A stretch of 64,000 bases of DNA from Saprospiraceae bacterium. GTDB lineage: Bacteria; Bacteroidota; Bacteroidia; Chitinophagales; Saprospiraceae. The translations under genes were made by a program, and so were the position numbers. The stretch lies in assembly GCA_016714765.1 (NCBI GenBank), contig JADKCF010000001.1, positions 1-64,000 on the forward strand, written 5' to 3'. Of the stretch, positions 28,635 through 38,412 are shown piece by piece (positions within the stretch are counted from its first letter, which is position 1; every line of letters starts with the position of its first letter). The notes beneath the pieces are model-generated. The model ran no database searches, was not told the origin of the DNA, and was given only the letters and a program-made list of their open reading frames with translations.

Positions 28635-28653
28635 TTTATCTTTCACCATCATA

Positions 28654-29607
28654 ATGTCTATATCAACAACATCCTTAAGGGAGACAAATTTATCATTCGA
28701 TCAGATCAAAAATGTATATCACGGTAAGGTTAGGGATGTATATGACATCGGTGACAAACTGATAATGGTAGCCAGCGACCGTATCTCAGCATTCGACCAT
28801 ATCCTACCGAAAGCAATTCCCTATAAAGGACAGGTACTCAATCAGATATCAAGCCACTTTTTGGAAGCATCCCGGGATATTGTGCCCAATTGGCTGCTTT
28901 CCACCCCTGATCCCAACGTTTCTGTGGGGCTGAAGGCTGATCCAATAAAGATAGAAATGGTCATACGAGGATATTTGTCCGGACATGCATGGCGTACATA
29001 CCAATCGGGTCAAAGAGTACTTTGTGGAGTGACAATGCCTGATGGACTCAATGAAAATGATAAATTTCCAAATCCTATCATTACACCTACCACCAAAGCA
29101 TCCGAAGGTCATGATATGGATATTTCTGCTGATGAAATACTTCGTCAGGGTTTGGTTACGAGAGCCGAATGGGAGGTGTTGCAATCTTATACGCATGAAC
29201 TTTTTGCCAGAGGTACAGCTATGGCCCTTGAGCGCGGGCTTATTTTGGTGGATACCAAGTATGAATTTGGAAAGATAGGAGATCAGATCATCCTCATTGA
29301 TGAAATACATACGCCTGACAGTTCGAGGTATTTTCATGCTAAGGGGTATGAAGACAGGCAGGTCAAAGGCGAACGTCAGCCTCAGTTATCCAAAGAATTT
29401 GTTCGTGAATGGCTGATTGCCCATGGGTTTCAGGGACTGGAAGGACAACAAATACCTGATATGCCTGACGACTTTGTAATGGAGATATCTGACAGATACA
29501 TACAGTTATATGAAACTATCACAGGTAAGCACTTTGTAAAAGCGGATATCAGTCATATAAATGAAAGAATTGAGCGCAATGTGTATACCTATCTTCAAAG
29601 CGAATAG
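28654..29607 (+). CDS. purC: Phosphoribosylaminoimidazole-succinocarboxamide synthase (SAICAR synthetase)
   Basis: Catalyses the ATP-dependent joining of aspartate to CAIR in purine synthesis. The eukaryote-like/Bacteroidota long form (317 residues) is recognisable by YHGKVRDVYDIGDKLIMVAS, DRISAFDHILPKAIPYKG, EMVIRGYLSGHAWRTY and LIDEIHTPDSSRYF. No other pur gene is nearby. A strong hairpin terminator follows. Confidence 0.96.
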   Translation: MSISTTSLRETNLSFDQIKNVYHGKVRDVYDIGDKLIMVASDRISAFDHILPKAIPYKGQVLNQISSHFLEASRDIVPNWLLSTPDPNVSVGLKADPIKIEMVIRGYLSGHAWRTYQSGQRVLCGVTMPDGLNENDKFPNPIITPTTKASEGHDMDISADEILRQGLVTRAEWEVLQSYTHELFARGTAMALERGLILVDTKYEFGKIGDQIILIDEIHTPDSSRYFHAKGYEDRQVKGERQPQLSKEFVREWLIAHGFQGLEGQQIPDMPDDFVMEISDRYIQLYETITGKHFVKADISHINERIERNVYTYLQSE

Positions 29608-29635
29608 AATCAAAGTGACAGTAAAATCAAATAGT

Positions 29636-29692
29636 CAAAGCAGGCAATCGCATTGGTGATAGTCACTATCATTGCTGCAATTGCCTGTTTTG
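29636..29692. terminator. Long hairpin terminator between purC and the convergent barrel gene
   Basis: A stem of about 27 bp with a few mismatches and G-U pairs runs from CAAAGCAGGCAAT to ATTGCCTGTTTTG, closed by TGATAG-TCA-CTATCA. It can serve both strands. Confidence 0.85.
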
Positions 29693-29725
29693 ATGTACAT
29701 TATCTGAATGACTTTTGATGCTGCC

Positions 29726-30415
29726 TCAAAACTCGTAAGCGTAACCTGCAGAGAAATTAAACCCTTGATTTTTAATTTTTACATCTAATATGGGGTTGCT
29801 GAGCATGTTGGTGAATCCCATTTGATACCTTGCATCTGCAAATAATTTTCCATTTCCTGCAGCCACCTCTCCACCGGCACCTACTACTCCGGATACTTCT
29901 ATGCGCTGGTATATATCATTACTCAGATCAATATTGACTCTCGGCAGATTAACATCGATGATGACGGTTGCCACGGGATTGAGCCTTGCATTCATAGCGT
30001 ACCCAAAACTAGGACCTGCCAGAAAATATGCCTTGGCAAGTTGGTTACCCATTTTGTATTCCAGCAAAACAGGCACTTCCAGATAGTTTACTCTTGTTTT
30101 TGCCTTAGCACCAACGGGCAGATTGAGTCCCAGCAGGTTAGCATCTACATTTTTATTCATGATAAAACCTTTTTGAATATAATTTAATTCAGGTCTGAAC
30201 GAAAAAGCATCGGTTATGGTTATTTCGGCCATGACACCAGCGGTAAATCCTGTATAAATGGTCTGTTCAGGTATAAAATTTTCGGCCAGCCCGTTGACTC
30301 TTGTATCAGCAAGGTTGGTTCCTATTTTTCCTCCGATATATATCTGTGCATTGATATGAAAAATTACGAAAGAGGCAATAAAAGCGGATAAACTGAATTT
30401 TTTAATACTTTTCAT
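29726..30415 (-). CDS. PorT-like outer-membrane beta-barrel protein
   Basis: A 229-residue protein with a signal peptide (KKFSLSAFIASFVIFHINAQ) followed by the outer-membrane beta-barrel family pattern. This starts with IYIGGKIGTNLADTRVNG and shows LNYIQKGF, a YLEVPVLLEYKMG strand and LAGPSFGYAMN. The last residues end in an aromatic (YAYEF), the barrel-assembly signal. Function beyond an 8-10-strand porin-like barrel is unknown. Confidence 0.82.
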   Translation of the reverse strand: MKSIKKFSLSAFIASFVIFHINAQIYIGGKIGTNLADTRVNGLAENFIPEQTIYTGFTAGVMAEITITDAFSFRPELNYIQKGFIMNKNVDANLLGLNLPVGAKAKTRVNYLEVPVLLEYKMGNQLAKAYFLAGPSFGYAMNARLNPVATVIIDVNLPRVNIDLSNDIYQRIEVSGVVGAGGEVAAGNGKLFADARYQMGFTNMLSNPILDVKIKNQGFNFSAGYAYEF

Positions 30416-30630
30416 GATACAAAACTTTACAATTTTAAAAAATAAATAACTTCAATATTCAACTACACCTTTAAGACGAAATGTGTCAGACCGACAAGGT
30501 TAATAAAAATGTAAAGAAGACAACAGATTGGTTAAATAGGTGTTAATAGGAAAATTTGCAAAGTGGAGTTTTATAAATATGGCAGAATTTATTGTCTCAA
30601 ATATTTTTTTTCATCTTTTAAATCAACATT

Positions 30631-30990
30631 ATGAATAGATATTGTTATATTTTTGGTGCATTGTTGCTGGTTTTTTCATCGTGTCATGTTTTCAATAAAC
30701 TGACGTCTACGACTACTATCCAACCAATGGACAGTTTTATTCTTGGCAATAACGAACATAGAAGTTTTAAAGTTGAACTCACCAATTTATCCAGGCATGT
30801 GCTGGAATTATATCAAGTCCCACTGAGCGGAGGCAAACACTCTGCCCAAAACGTAAACCCAATGCAAAGGGCGATAGTAAATGTGGATAAAAATACTGCC
30901 TTGTATATCACAAATGTTTCCGTGGATACCTGTAAGGTAAAACTTCTCGTCACTGGAGATACGGGTTTATCCATGGGGTACAAAAACTAA
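30631..30990 (+). CDS. Small putative lipoprotein
   Basis: A 119-residue protein with a lipoprotein signal (FGALLLVFSSCHVF, lipobox Cys about residue 18) and one small beta domain. I do not recognise the family. Confidence 0.6.
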   Translation: MNRYCYIFGALLLVFSSCHVFNKLTSTTTIQPMDSFILGNNEHRSFKVELTNLSRHVLELYQVPLSGGKHSAQNVNPMQRAIVNVDKNTALYITNVSVDTCKVKLLVTGDTGLSMGYKN

Positions 30991-31042
30991 TAAGCCTTGG
31001 CTTTAAGCGCAATGATTCGATGGAATATTACATCCTGTAAAC

Positions 31043-34000
31043 CTACAATCCGCAGGCACATCGTATATTCATAAAGCTCTTAGTTTCTCCTATAAATGGA
31101 TATGCTACACCGCTGCCATCAAGTTCCCAATAAAATTTTGTCCGTTTTTTATCAGTGTTGCCTACCTCGTTCATTGTTTCTGTATCGAAGAGGCGTCCAT
31201 TAACCATTGTATAGACAACATTTTCTGATTTACGGATATCTTCCATGGGATTTCCATCAATGATTATCATGTCCGCCAGTTTGCCGACTTGGAGGGTACC
31301 TAATTGTTTTTCCATACCCAATAATACTGCTCCATTGACTGTGGCACATTTTAGCGCCTGATAATTGCTCATTCCGCCCTGGCTCAACATCCATAATTCC
31401 CAGTGAGCACCAAGGCCTTGTAGCTGACCATGTGCGCCCAGGTTAATATTTACTCCTGAATCAGCCAGCTTTTTGCAAGAGCGAGAAGTAAGTATGTGGC
31501 CATTCTGATACTCTTCATCAGGCACCATGACTCGGTGTCTGGACCTGGAGTCAATGATAGGCCTTGGAATGTACTTGAGTAGTTTTTCATTTTTCCAGAC
31601 TTCAGTGTTTTGATACCAGTAATATTCGCCGGTTACAGCTCCGTAATTGACGATAAGGGTAGGAGTGTTGCTGGTACCTGTCTGAGACCAAAACTGTATG
31701 ACATCCTTGTAAAGTGGTGCGACAGGTATATTATGCTCAATGCTGGTGTGGCCATCAGCTACCATACTCATGTTGTGGAAAAGAATGACCCACCTTCAGG
31801 TACGACCCTGATGCCTAGCTGTCGGGCGGCTTCTATGACCTGTTGTCTTTGTTCGCGTCTGGGTTGATTATAGGATTTTACTGAAAAAGCGCCATAAGCT
31901 TTGGTTCGTCGTAGGGCAGATTTAGCATCTTCCAGACTGTTTATTTCCGCTTTAAAATCGCCATCAGCACCATATAGGATGGTCCCTGTAGAGAAGATTC
32001 GAGGCCCTACCAGAGTACCGGCCTTCACCATTTCAGATTGAGCAAAAGTGATTTCACTATTGACTGAAGGATCATGAGTGGTAGTGACTCCATAAGCCAG
32101 ATTAGCATAATATTCCCAGTGTTTTTGGGGACTGATACCATCCCTGAATGCCCCCAGATGTGCATGCACATCTATCAGTCCTGGCATGATGGTTTTGCCT
32201 TTCATATCAATGATCTTTGTTTGACCATCTATTTGGGTTCCCGCATATGGGCCTACATATTTAATAAGATTTCCTTCTACAACCACTGCTCCATTTTTAA
32301 TCACTTGTTCATTTTCCATAGTGATAATATTGGCATTGACAAGAGCAATTTTTCCTTCTGGTTTATCAGCTTTAAATGTCAGGCTTATTTTAGTACCTAC
32401 TGTGTCGATAGGAGGAATGGAGTCTGGCGCTCCTTCCAAAAATTGAAATCTACGGTTGAGTTTTTCGGTAAAATATTCATTACCTAGTGTCCAATGAAGT
32501 TTTTTACTGTCAGCAGACCAATGCAGGTTAATACCTGCATCTTTTGCTACTTGTGCTACAGGCACTGCTTTAGTTTTCGCAGATAGACCGATGGCTTGCC
32601 CGGTTTTTGGCATGGGAGCCACATATAGTTTATATAACTCCATGAAAGCAACCCATTTATTGTCTGGACTAGGCACAAAATGAGTGGTATAGCTGGTATT
32701 GAAAATCACGTCAGTTTTTTGCGTTTTCAGATTGAATTTCTTAAAAGCCTTGGCAACAGAACCAAAAAGAAACCCTCCTGTCGTATAGAAAACTTCTTTT
32801 CCATCTGCAGAAAATTGTGGTTTTTCTCCTTCAGCAGTGATGAAAGCAGATTGTTTCGTTTTAAGGTCCATGGTATAGATGCCTGAATTAAGACTGTATG
32901 TATAACCCTGATGGCCATTTCCCCCTTCTTTATTGTAAACGATGGTATTGCCATCCGGAGAGAAGGAAGGGGTCCTGTAGATAGCAGGATCTTTTGTAAT
33001 CGGTGTTGCTTTTTTAGAAAGAAAATCATAGGTCATGATTTGGCCGAGCTTTTCATCATTCCATGTAACATATACCAATTGGTTGCCTGAGGCATTAAAA
33101 GATGGTTCCGCCTCGAAGTCATTTCCTGCAGTAAGTCTGACAGGAGTCTTGCCATCGGTGCTGGTATAAAGATATCCCAGAGCGCTAAAAACTATGGTTT
33201 TTTCATCTGGAGAAGTGACTGTATTTCGCAATACTTTTACTTCATATTTGTCTTCAAAAGCTTTATTTTCAAAACGCACTGTCTCCATCAATTTGTGCTT
33301 AACATTGGCCATAAACGGTATCTCCGTAGCCATCTTGTTTTCCATATTGATTTTTATGATTTGACCTTTAGCCCATATGATGATATGTTTGTCATCCGGT
33401 GCCCAGTCAAACCCTGTGTAAATACCAAATATCGTCCATGCTTCCTGCTGGTCTTTGCTGAGTTGGTCATAAACAGGCCACTCTCTGCCGGTAGCAATAT
33501 CATAAACAAATAAGACAGATTTTTCACGGACTCTACGTACATATGCAAGTTTGTCACCTTTATTAGATACCTGAGGTCTGCAGGCTCCACCCGGTCCACC
33601 TGTGACCCGTTTGCTTTCACCGGTTTCGAAGTTATAACTTTGGATGACAAAAATCTCACTATTGGGGTCTTTGTTGTATTGGAAATATCCTCCGGGATAT
33701 ACATCTTCACTATAGTACAACATCTTTCCATCCGGAGAAATGGCAGGTTCATTGACATCCTGCTGATCGTTTTTACGTTTGGTGAGCTGGATGCCGTCGC
33801 CTCCTGTGATATGATACATCCACATTTCGCCCGCACCAAGAGATCTGCCTGATGTGAAATGCTTTCTTGCTACAAAATACTGACCGTCCGGCATCCATAC
33901 TGCATTATTCAGCAATCTGAAATTCTCTTTGGTGATTTGTTTTGCATCAGAGCCATCTTTTTTCATAACAAAGATATTATCGCCTCCTCCTGCATCGCTT

Positions 34001-34302
34001 GTAAAAAGTATTCTACTTCCATCGGGACTCCACCTTGGTTGTACTTCCCATGCCAGACCACTTCTGATGGCCCTCGCCTGACCTCCTGTCACAGGCATAG
34101 TGTATATATCTCCCAGCAGGTCAAATGCTATGGTGTTTCCGTCCGGACTTATATCCAGATTCATCCATGTACCTTCAGCTGCAGTAAATTCCACCTCCTT
34201 AAATGTACCGGGAGGATTATTTACGTCCCATTTGGGCTTGTCCTGGCTTGTGGCTGATAATGTACAAAATGTAATCCAGCATGCTGTGAGAAACTTTTTC
34301 AT
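31043..34302 (-). CDS. Secreted amidohydrolase with N-terminal TolB/WD40-like propeller, frameshifted
   Basis: About 1,085 residues once a missing base is restored in the A4 run 31779-31782 (joining GGSFF to FHNMSMVADGH). It has a signal peptide (MKKFLTACWITFCTLSATSQ). A propeller of PD40/TolB-type repeats spans about residues 25-600 (SPDGNTIAFD, WSPDGSRILFTSD, FSPDGNTIVYNKE). An imidazolonepropionase-like amidohydrolase follows, with metal ligands in PGLIDVHAHLG and YGVTTTHDPS, then SIEHNI and the C-terminal GTLQVGKLADMIII. It is a periplasmic or exported hydrolase, possibly of cyclic amides or peptides. Confidence 0.88.
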
Positions 34303-34640
34303 TTTCCGGGGATTTTTATTTTGACGTAAATATAACTAAAGATTTTGTTTGTCATAAAGCTGTGATATTAAATGTATGTATTACAAATAATACACATTAG
34401 GAAAAGCCCATGTTTACTGTCATTCCCATAAAGGACCCACCCAATTCAGACGTTGGGTGATAGTAAGGCATATATTCCTAATCTTATTTCTGACAGGTTT
34501 AAATAGGTCGATTAAATTTTTGAAAAAAAAGTTTTATATATTATACACACTTTGAAATCATGCCCTAAATACCTTGGTTGATAGTATATTTACTATTTTT
34601 GCGTGTGGAGTTTGAAATCATTGATCAGATTTATAATTAC
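34303..34640. other. Divergent intergenic region
   Basis: Lies between two divergent genes. It holds a 6-bp hairpin (TGTATT-ACAAAT-AATACA, 34377-34394) and a promoter for the rightward gene. Nothing else is recognisable. Confidence 0.5.
34574..34601 (+). promoter_or_regulatory. Promoter of the 34641 lipoprotein gene
   Basis: TTG at 34574-34576 and TATTTTTG at 34594-34601, 17 nt apart. This supports the ATG at 34641 over an in-frame start upstream that would overlap the promoter. Confidence 0.65.
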
Positions 34641-35339
34641 ATGAAATATTTATCGCTTTTGCTGATCTGCTGTACTTATTATTCATGTGGATTCTTTGAG
34701 AAGTCTGCCAATCATGCTTTTACCTCAGGCCTCTATACTGAGAGTGGTAATGCAAGCAGGTCCAGGAAAAAAGTATTTCTGGATATTTCTGAAAATCAAA
34801 TAAAAGTCTTCGATGCCACAAAAATGAGCAAAGATCATGCTCCTGTGAAAGTGATTTCTCTGGCAGGGAATGATAGTATATGTTATTATCCTTCGAAGTA
34901 CAGAACATCAGGAATTACTTTGAATATGACCACTGTTTTGTTTAAATTTCGACCATCTACATCTGAAGTAGCCCCTCAACTTAACACCGATTTTAATGCT
35001 GCCATTTATTCAGGATGGCGAACAGATTCTTATTTTGTTAATAGTAAAGAAACTCCCCTTGGACATTGTACCTATCAGATCGTGAGGAGGTCATATGATA
35101 TTGGTATGCTATTTGGAACTGGTTCCACCCTTATCAGTCCATTTACCACAAAAAGCGCTTTTGCACTGGAATACAATGGTATGATATTACAAGGTGGTTT
35201 GGCGGGTTCTATACAGTCCAGCTTTGCCAGTTTCGGATTGTCTGCCGGAGTGGATTATCTGATTGGTCCACAGAGGAAAATATGGATTTACCAGCAAAAG
35301 CCCTGGATTGGACTTGTGGTGGGTATCGCACTCAATTAA
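34641..35339 (+). CDS. Putative lipoprotein of unknown function
   Basis: A 232-residue protein starting MKYLSLLLICCTYYSCGFF, a lipoprotein signal with Cys at residue 16. The remainder is beta-rich with a glycine-rich C-terminal half (GGLAGSIQSSFASFGLSAG) that could be barrel-like or membrane-associated. No family recognised. Confidence 0.6.
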   Translation: MKYLSLLLICCTYYSCGFFEKSANHAFTSGLYTESGNASRSRKKVFLDISENQIKVFDATKMSKDHAPVKVISLAGNDSICYYPSKYRTSGITLNMTTVLFKFRPSTSEVAPQLNTDFNAAIYSGWRTDSYFVNSKETPLGHCTYQIVRRSYDIGMLFGTGSTLISPFTTKSAFALEYNGMILQGGLAGSIQSSFASFGLSAGVDYLIGPQRKIWIYQQKPWIGLVVGIALN

Positions 35340-35377
35340 ACGTAATCAATCAGTTTTCCTCCCTGTCTGGTCGTGTA

Positions 35378-36565
35378 CTATTTAGGGGCCGATACCGGGT
35401 TTTCGATGGTCAGCAGTTTTTCGAGATAGTGGTATTCAATGCCAAACATTTTTTTAATGTCTTCCACTTTTTGTTGTGCAGCTGTATCAGGAGTAGATTT
35501 TACGCCTGTTATCATCAGATTTTTACTCGTATGTTCGGTAGAGATGAACTCAAAAACCTGAGTCCTGTATCCATTTGCTTCCATGATGAGAGCCCTTAAT
35601 CCATCAGTAAGTATTTCTGCTTGCCGTTCTTCGAGTATACCGTGCTTCAGTATAGGTGATAGTACATTGTCATGGTGCATACTTTGTCTGATTTGTTTAT
35701 GGCAGCAAGGAGACATGACAATATATCTGGCTCCTGATTGAATGCCTTTGGCGATAGCCATATCAGTGGCCGTATCACATGCATGCAGCGCTATGACCAT
35801 GTCTATACCAGTGGTGTCGACATCTTCGATGTTTTTTTGTTGAAAGGTCAATCCTACAAAACCTTCCTTGATGGCTGTATTGTAACACAGGCCAACTATT
35901 TCCTGTTTTAATTCAAACCCTGTCATTTTGCACCTCATTTTTTTTGTATTGGTCAGATGATCATATAGTGCAAATGTAAGGTATCCCTTGCCGCTACCCA
36001 TATCAGCTATATTTATGATCTCGTCTGCAGGATAGTCTTTTATAAGCTGGTCAATTATTTCCACATATTTATTGATTTGGCGATATTTGTCCTGAGATTT
36101 ATCCAGGATGTTTCCATCTTTTCCTGCCAGACCTAAATCCTGAAGCCAGGTACTTTTTACAGTAATCAGCCGTTCTTTCTGATGGTCATGAGTAGTTTCT
36201 ATTTTAGCTATTTGGTCTACTTGCCGGGTGATGATAGATGCGTTGCCTTTCTTGTTTTGAAGCAAGGTGATTTCAGTATCCCCTGTAAACAATGCGGCAT
36301 TAAAAAACATATTACCCAGCAGGTGATCCAAAACTCCACCTACCTGTTCTTTGGCATAGTTTTTTACTTCATCCCGGTTTTTGTAGCGATAAGTAAGTGA
36401 GTATTGGGTTTTGTTTTTGATGACGGACGGTTTCAGATAGGCATTGCCGACTACCTTATTCTGGTGCCGGGGTTTCGAAAAAGTAATTTTAAAACTGACC
36501 TCATCTTTGATCAACACTTGGATTTGATCTTCAAACTCTCTTTTTTGACGATTTGTATCTGACAT
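35378..36565 (-). CDS. SAM-dependent methyltransferase (GSTCD/METTL-like)
   Basis: A 395-residue cytosolic protein. The N-terminal ~150 residues are a beta-rich domain (TYRYKNRDEVKNYAKEQ, GNMFFNAALFTGDTEI). The C-terminal half is a class I methyltransferase with motif I IADMGSGKGYLTFALYDHL, acidic ribose-binding residue in MTGFELKQ, motif IV-like MVIALHACDTATDMAI and MSPCCHKQ. The HACD/CCHK pattern is that of the GSTCD-type branch thought to act on RNA. The substrate is unknown. Confidence 0.82.
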   Translation of the reverse strand: MSDTNRQKREFEDQIQVLIKDEVSFKITFSKPRHQNKVVGNAYLKPSVIKNKTQYSLTYRYKNRDEVKNYAKEQVGGVLDHLLGNMFFNAALFTGDTEITLLQNKKGNASIITRQVDQIAKIETTHDHQKERLITVKSTWLQDLGLAGKDGNILDKSQDKYRQINKYVEIIDQLIKDYPADEIINIADMGSGKGYLTFALYDHLTNTKKMRCKMTGFELKQEIVGLCYNTAIKEGFVGLTFQQKNIEDVDTTGIDMVIALHACDTATDMAIAKGIQSGARYIVMSPCCHKQIRQSMHHDNVLSPILKHGILEERQAEILTDGLRALIMEANGYRTQVFEFISTEHTSKNLMITGVKSTPDTAAQQKVEDIKKMFGIEYHYLEKLLTIENPVSAPK

Positions 36566-36633
36566 ACTTTAAATTTATTCCTGCAAAAGTACTATTACTG
36601 CCGCAATATCTTCAAATTATCGGTCATTTAACA

Positions 36634-36641
36634 TACATTTG
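36634..36641 (+). promoter_or_regulatory. Probable -7 element for the MscS gene
   Basis: TACATTTG fits TAnnTTTG and ends 20 nt before the ATG at 36662. No clear -33 box. Confidence 0.4.
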
Positions 36642-36661
36642 TGTCAAAGAACAGTAAGTCG

Positions 36662-37996
36662 ATGGATACAACAATCTTTACAATTTCGGGCTTCGACATA
36701 TCGACTACCCAATTGTTGCTTTGTGGTATAGTAGTGTCTGCCTGTATTTGGGTTTTTATGCGCCTGCACAAATACTCGTTTTTCGAATCCACAGACTCCG
36801 CCGAACCTGAATACAGGCATGGTGGGTTTCCATTCTGGCTTGGAATTTCACTTTTTTTTGCATGTGTTCTTATCATTCTGCGGATATTGAATATTGATTT
36901 TATCATTTTTGATTACAGTGATTTTTCTGTCACTATCAATCATATTGCCGAAATCCTAAGTCTATTTAGTCTGGCTTTGCTTTTTGACTGGATCATAAGT
37001 CATGTTGTCATAAGAAATAAATTCAGTAAAAGAGAAACACCTGTAAAGACCAAAGTTCATTCTGTAAAAACCAATGAGCTGAAGGCTACAAGACAGGTCA
37101 GATATATCGTATATTTATATATTTTTCAGATATTGATCAAACGTCTGGGTTTTGACATTGTGCTAATGCAGAGGGAGATCAAAGGAGAGCTGTTTTCAGT
37201 GCATTTTTCGGACCTCATCATGGCTGTGATGATTATACTAATAGCAAGGGTCATTATCTGGTTTATCACTCAGGTATCTCTATATCGTATGTATCTAAAC
37301 AATGACATGGATGAAGGAATACAGTTTGCTATCAATCAGCTTGTCACTTATGTCATTTACGTCATAGCATTTTTGTTTGCCCTTGACCATATCATCTCTG
37401 ATATGAGCATTATTTATGGAGGGGCTGCTGCACTGTTGGTAGGTGTGGGTCTCGGTCTCCAGCAAACGTTCAATGATTTTTTCTCTGGTTTGGTACTTTT
37501 GTTTGAGAGGTCTGTTATGGTCGGTGACGTGCTGGAGCTGGATGGCCAAGTAGGACGAGTTTTGAAGATAGGATTACGGGCATCGCGTATCGAAACCAGA
37601 AATAGCGTCTCGATGCTTGTACCCAATAGTAAACTGGTCAACCAGTCTGTGGTCAACTGGACACATTTTGATAATATAGTCCGGTTTGACATTGGTGTGT
37701 CCGTCGCTTATGGTTCAGATCCGGTATTAGTGCAGGAACTTTTATTGCAATCATTGCTTATTGAAGAATTTATACTCAAAGAACCTGTTCCTTTTGTTCG
37801 TCTCAATGATTTTGGCGAAAGTGGTTTGAATTTTTCTTTGTATTTTTTTACTAATGAGGTGATGGCTGCAGATGATTTGAAGAGTAAAGTGAGATTTGAA
37901 ATCGACAGGTTATTCAGACAGCATCATATTCAAATTCCTTTTCCTCAGCGTGATGTCTGGTTACGACAGGAAGCTATAAATAATAACCAGAGATGA
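36662..37996 (+). CDS. MscS-family mechanosensitive channel
   Basis: A 444-residue inner-membrane protein with about five predicted helices followed by the MscS core. The pore helix reads GAAALLVGVGLGLQQTFNDF, with the beta domain FSGLVLLFERSVMVGDVLEL and a C-terminal alpha/beta cage ending IPFPQRDVWL. The channel releases solutes on hypo-osmotic shock. The ATG at 36662 is preferred to a GTG at 36641 that falls inside the predicted -7 element. Its stop overlaps the next gene by 4 nt. Confidence 0.9.
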   Translation: MDTTIFTISGFDISTTQLLLCGIVVSACIWVFMRLHKYSFFESTDSAEPEYRHGGFPFWLGISLFFACVLIILRILNIDFIIFDYSDFSVTINHIAEILSLFSLALLFDWIISHVVIRNKFSKRETPVKTKVHSVKTNELKATRQVRYIVYLYIFQILIKRLGFDIVLMQREIKGELFSVHFSDLIMAVMIILIARVIIWFITQVSLYRMYLNNDMDEGIQFAINQLVTYVIYVIAFLFALDHIISDMSIIYGGAAALLVGVGLGLQQTFNDFFSGLVLLFERSVMVGDVLELDGQVGRVLKIGLRASRIETRNSVSMLVPNSKLVNQSVVNWTHFDNIVRFDIGVSVAYGSDPVLVQELLLQSLLIEEFILKEPVPFVRLNDFGESGLNFSLYFFTNEVMAADDLKSKVRFEIDRLFRQHHIQIPFPQRDVWLRQEAINNNQR

Positions 37997-38247
37997 AAAT
38001 ATTTCTGTCCTCAATAGCCATTTTAATTTTGCTGCTGACCATCATCGACAAGGTTGCCAACAGATTCAGACCTGTGAAGCAAAGGAACAATACTTTGATT
38101 ATAATTGGCATTGTTTTAACCTCCTTTTCTGCTCTTGCAGTACTGGCGTCGTGTTACTTTGCAGGGGACCTGTCCCATTTGCCTAAACTGGCACTACCGT
38201 TGACTCTTTTGGTTTTGCTAGTCATTCAGTACAAAAGACCTCAGTGA
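37993..38247 (+). CDS. Small two/three-helix membrane protein
   Basis: An 84-residue hydrophobic protein with helices at about residues 3-17, 35-53 and 64-79. It overlaps the MscS gene by ATGA and is therefore probably translated with it. It might be a channel accessory; no family recognised. Confidence 0.55.
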   Translation: MKIFLSSIAILILLLTIIDKVANRFRPVKQRNNTLIIIGIVLTSFSALAVLASCYFAGDLSHLPKLALPLTLLVLLVIQYKRPQ

Positions 38248-38412
38248 TAACAAAATCTGCTCTTTTACAGTAATAAATGTTCCATATTTTGGAAAACATA
38301 TCCTGATTCGGGAAAATATTGGCAAAATTAATATTTTAAAATACTGTAAATCAGTTGCTTGTGTTTTGGCATGCTCTATGGTCAGGAGTATGTACATTCA
38401 ATTTTATATACA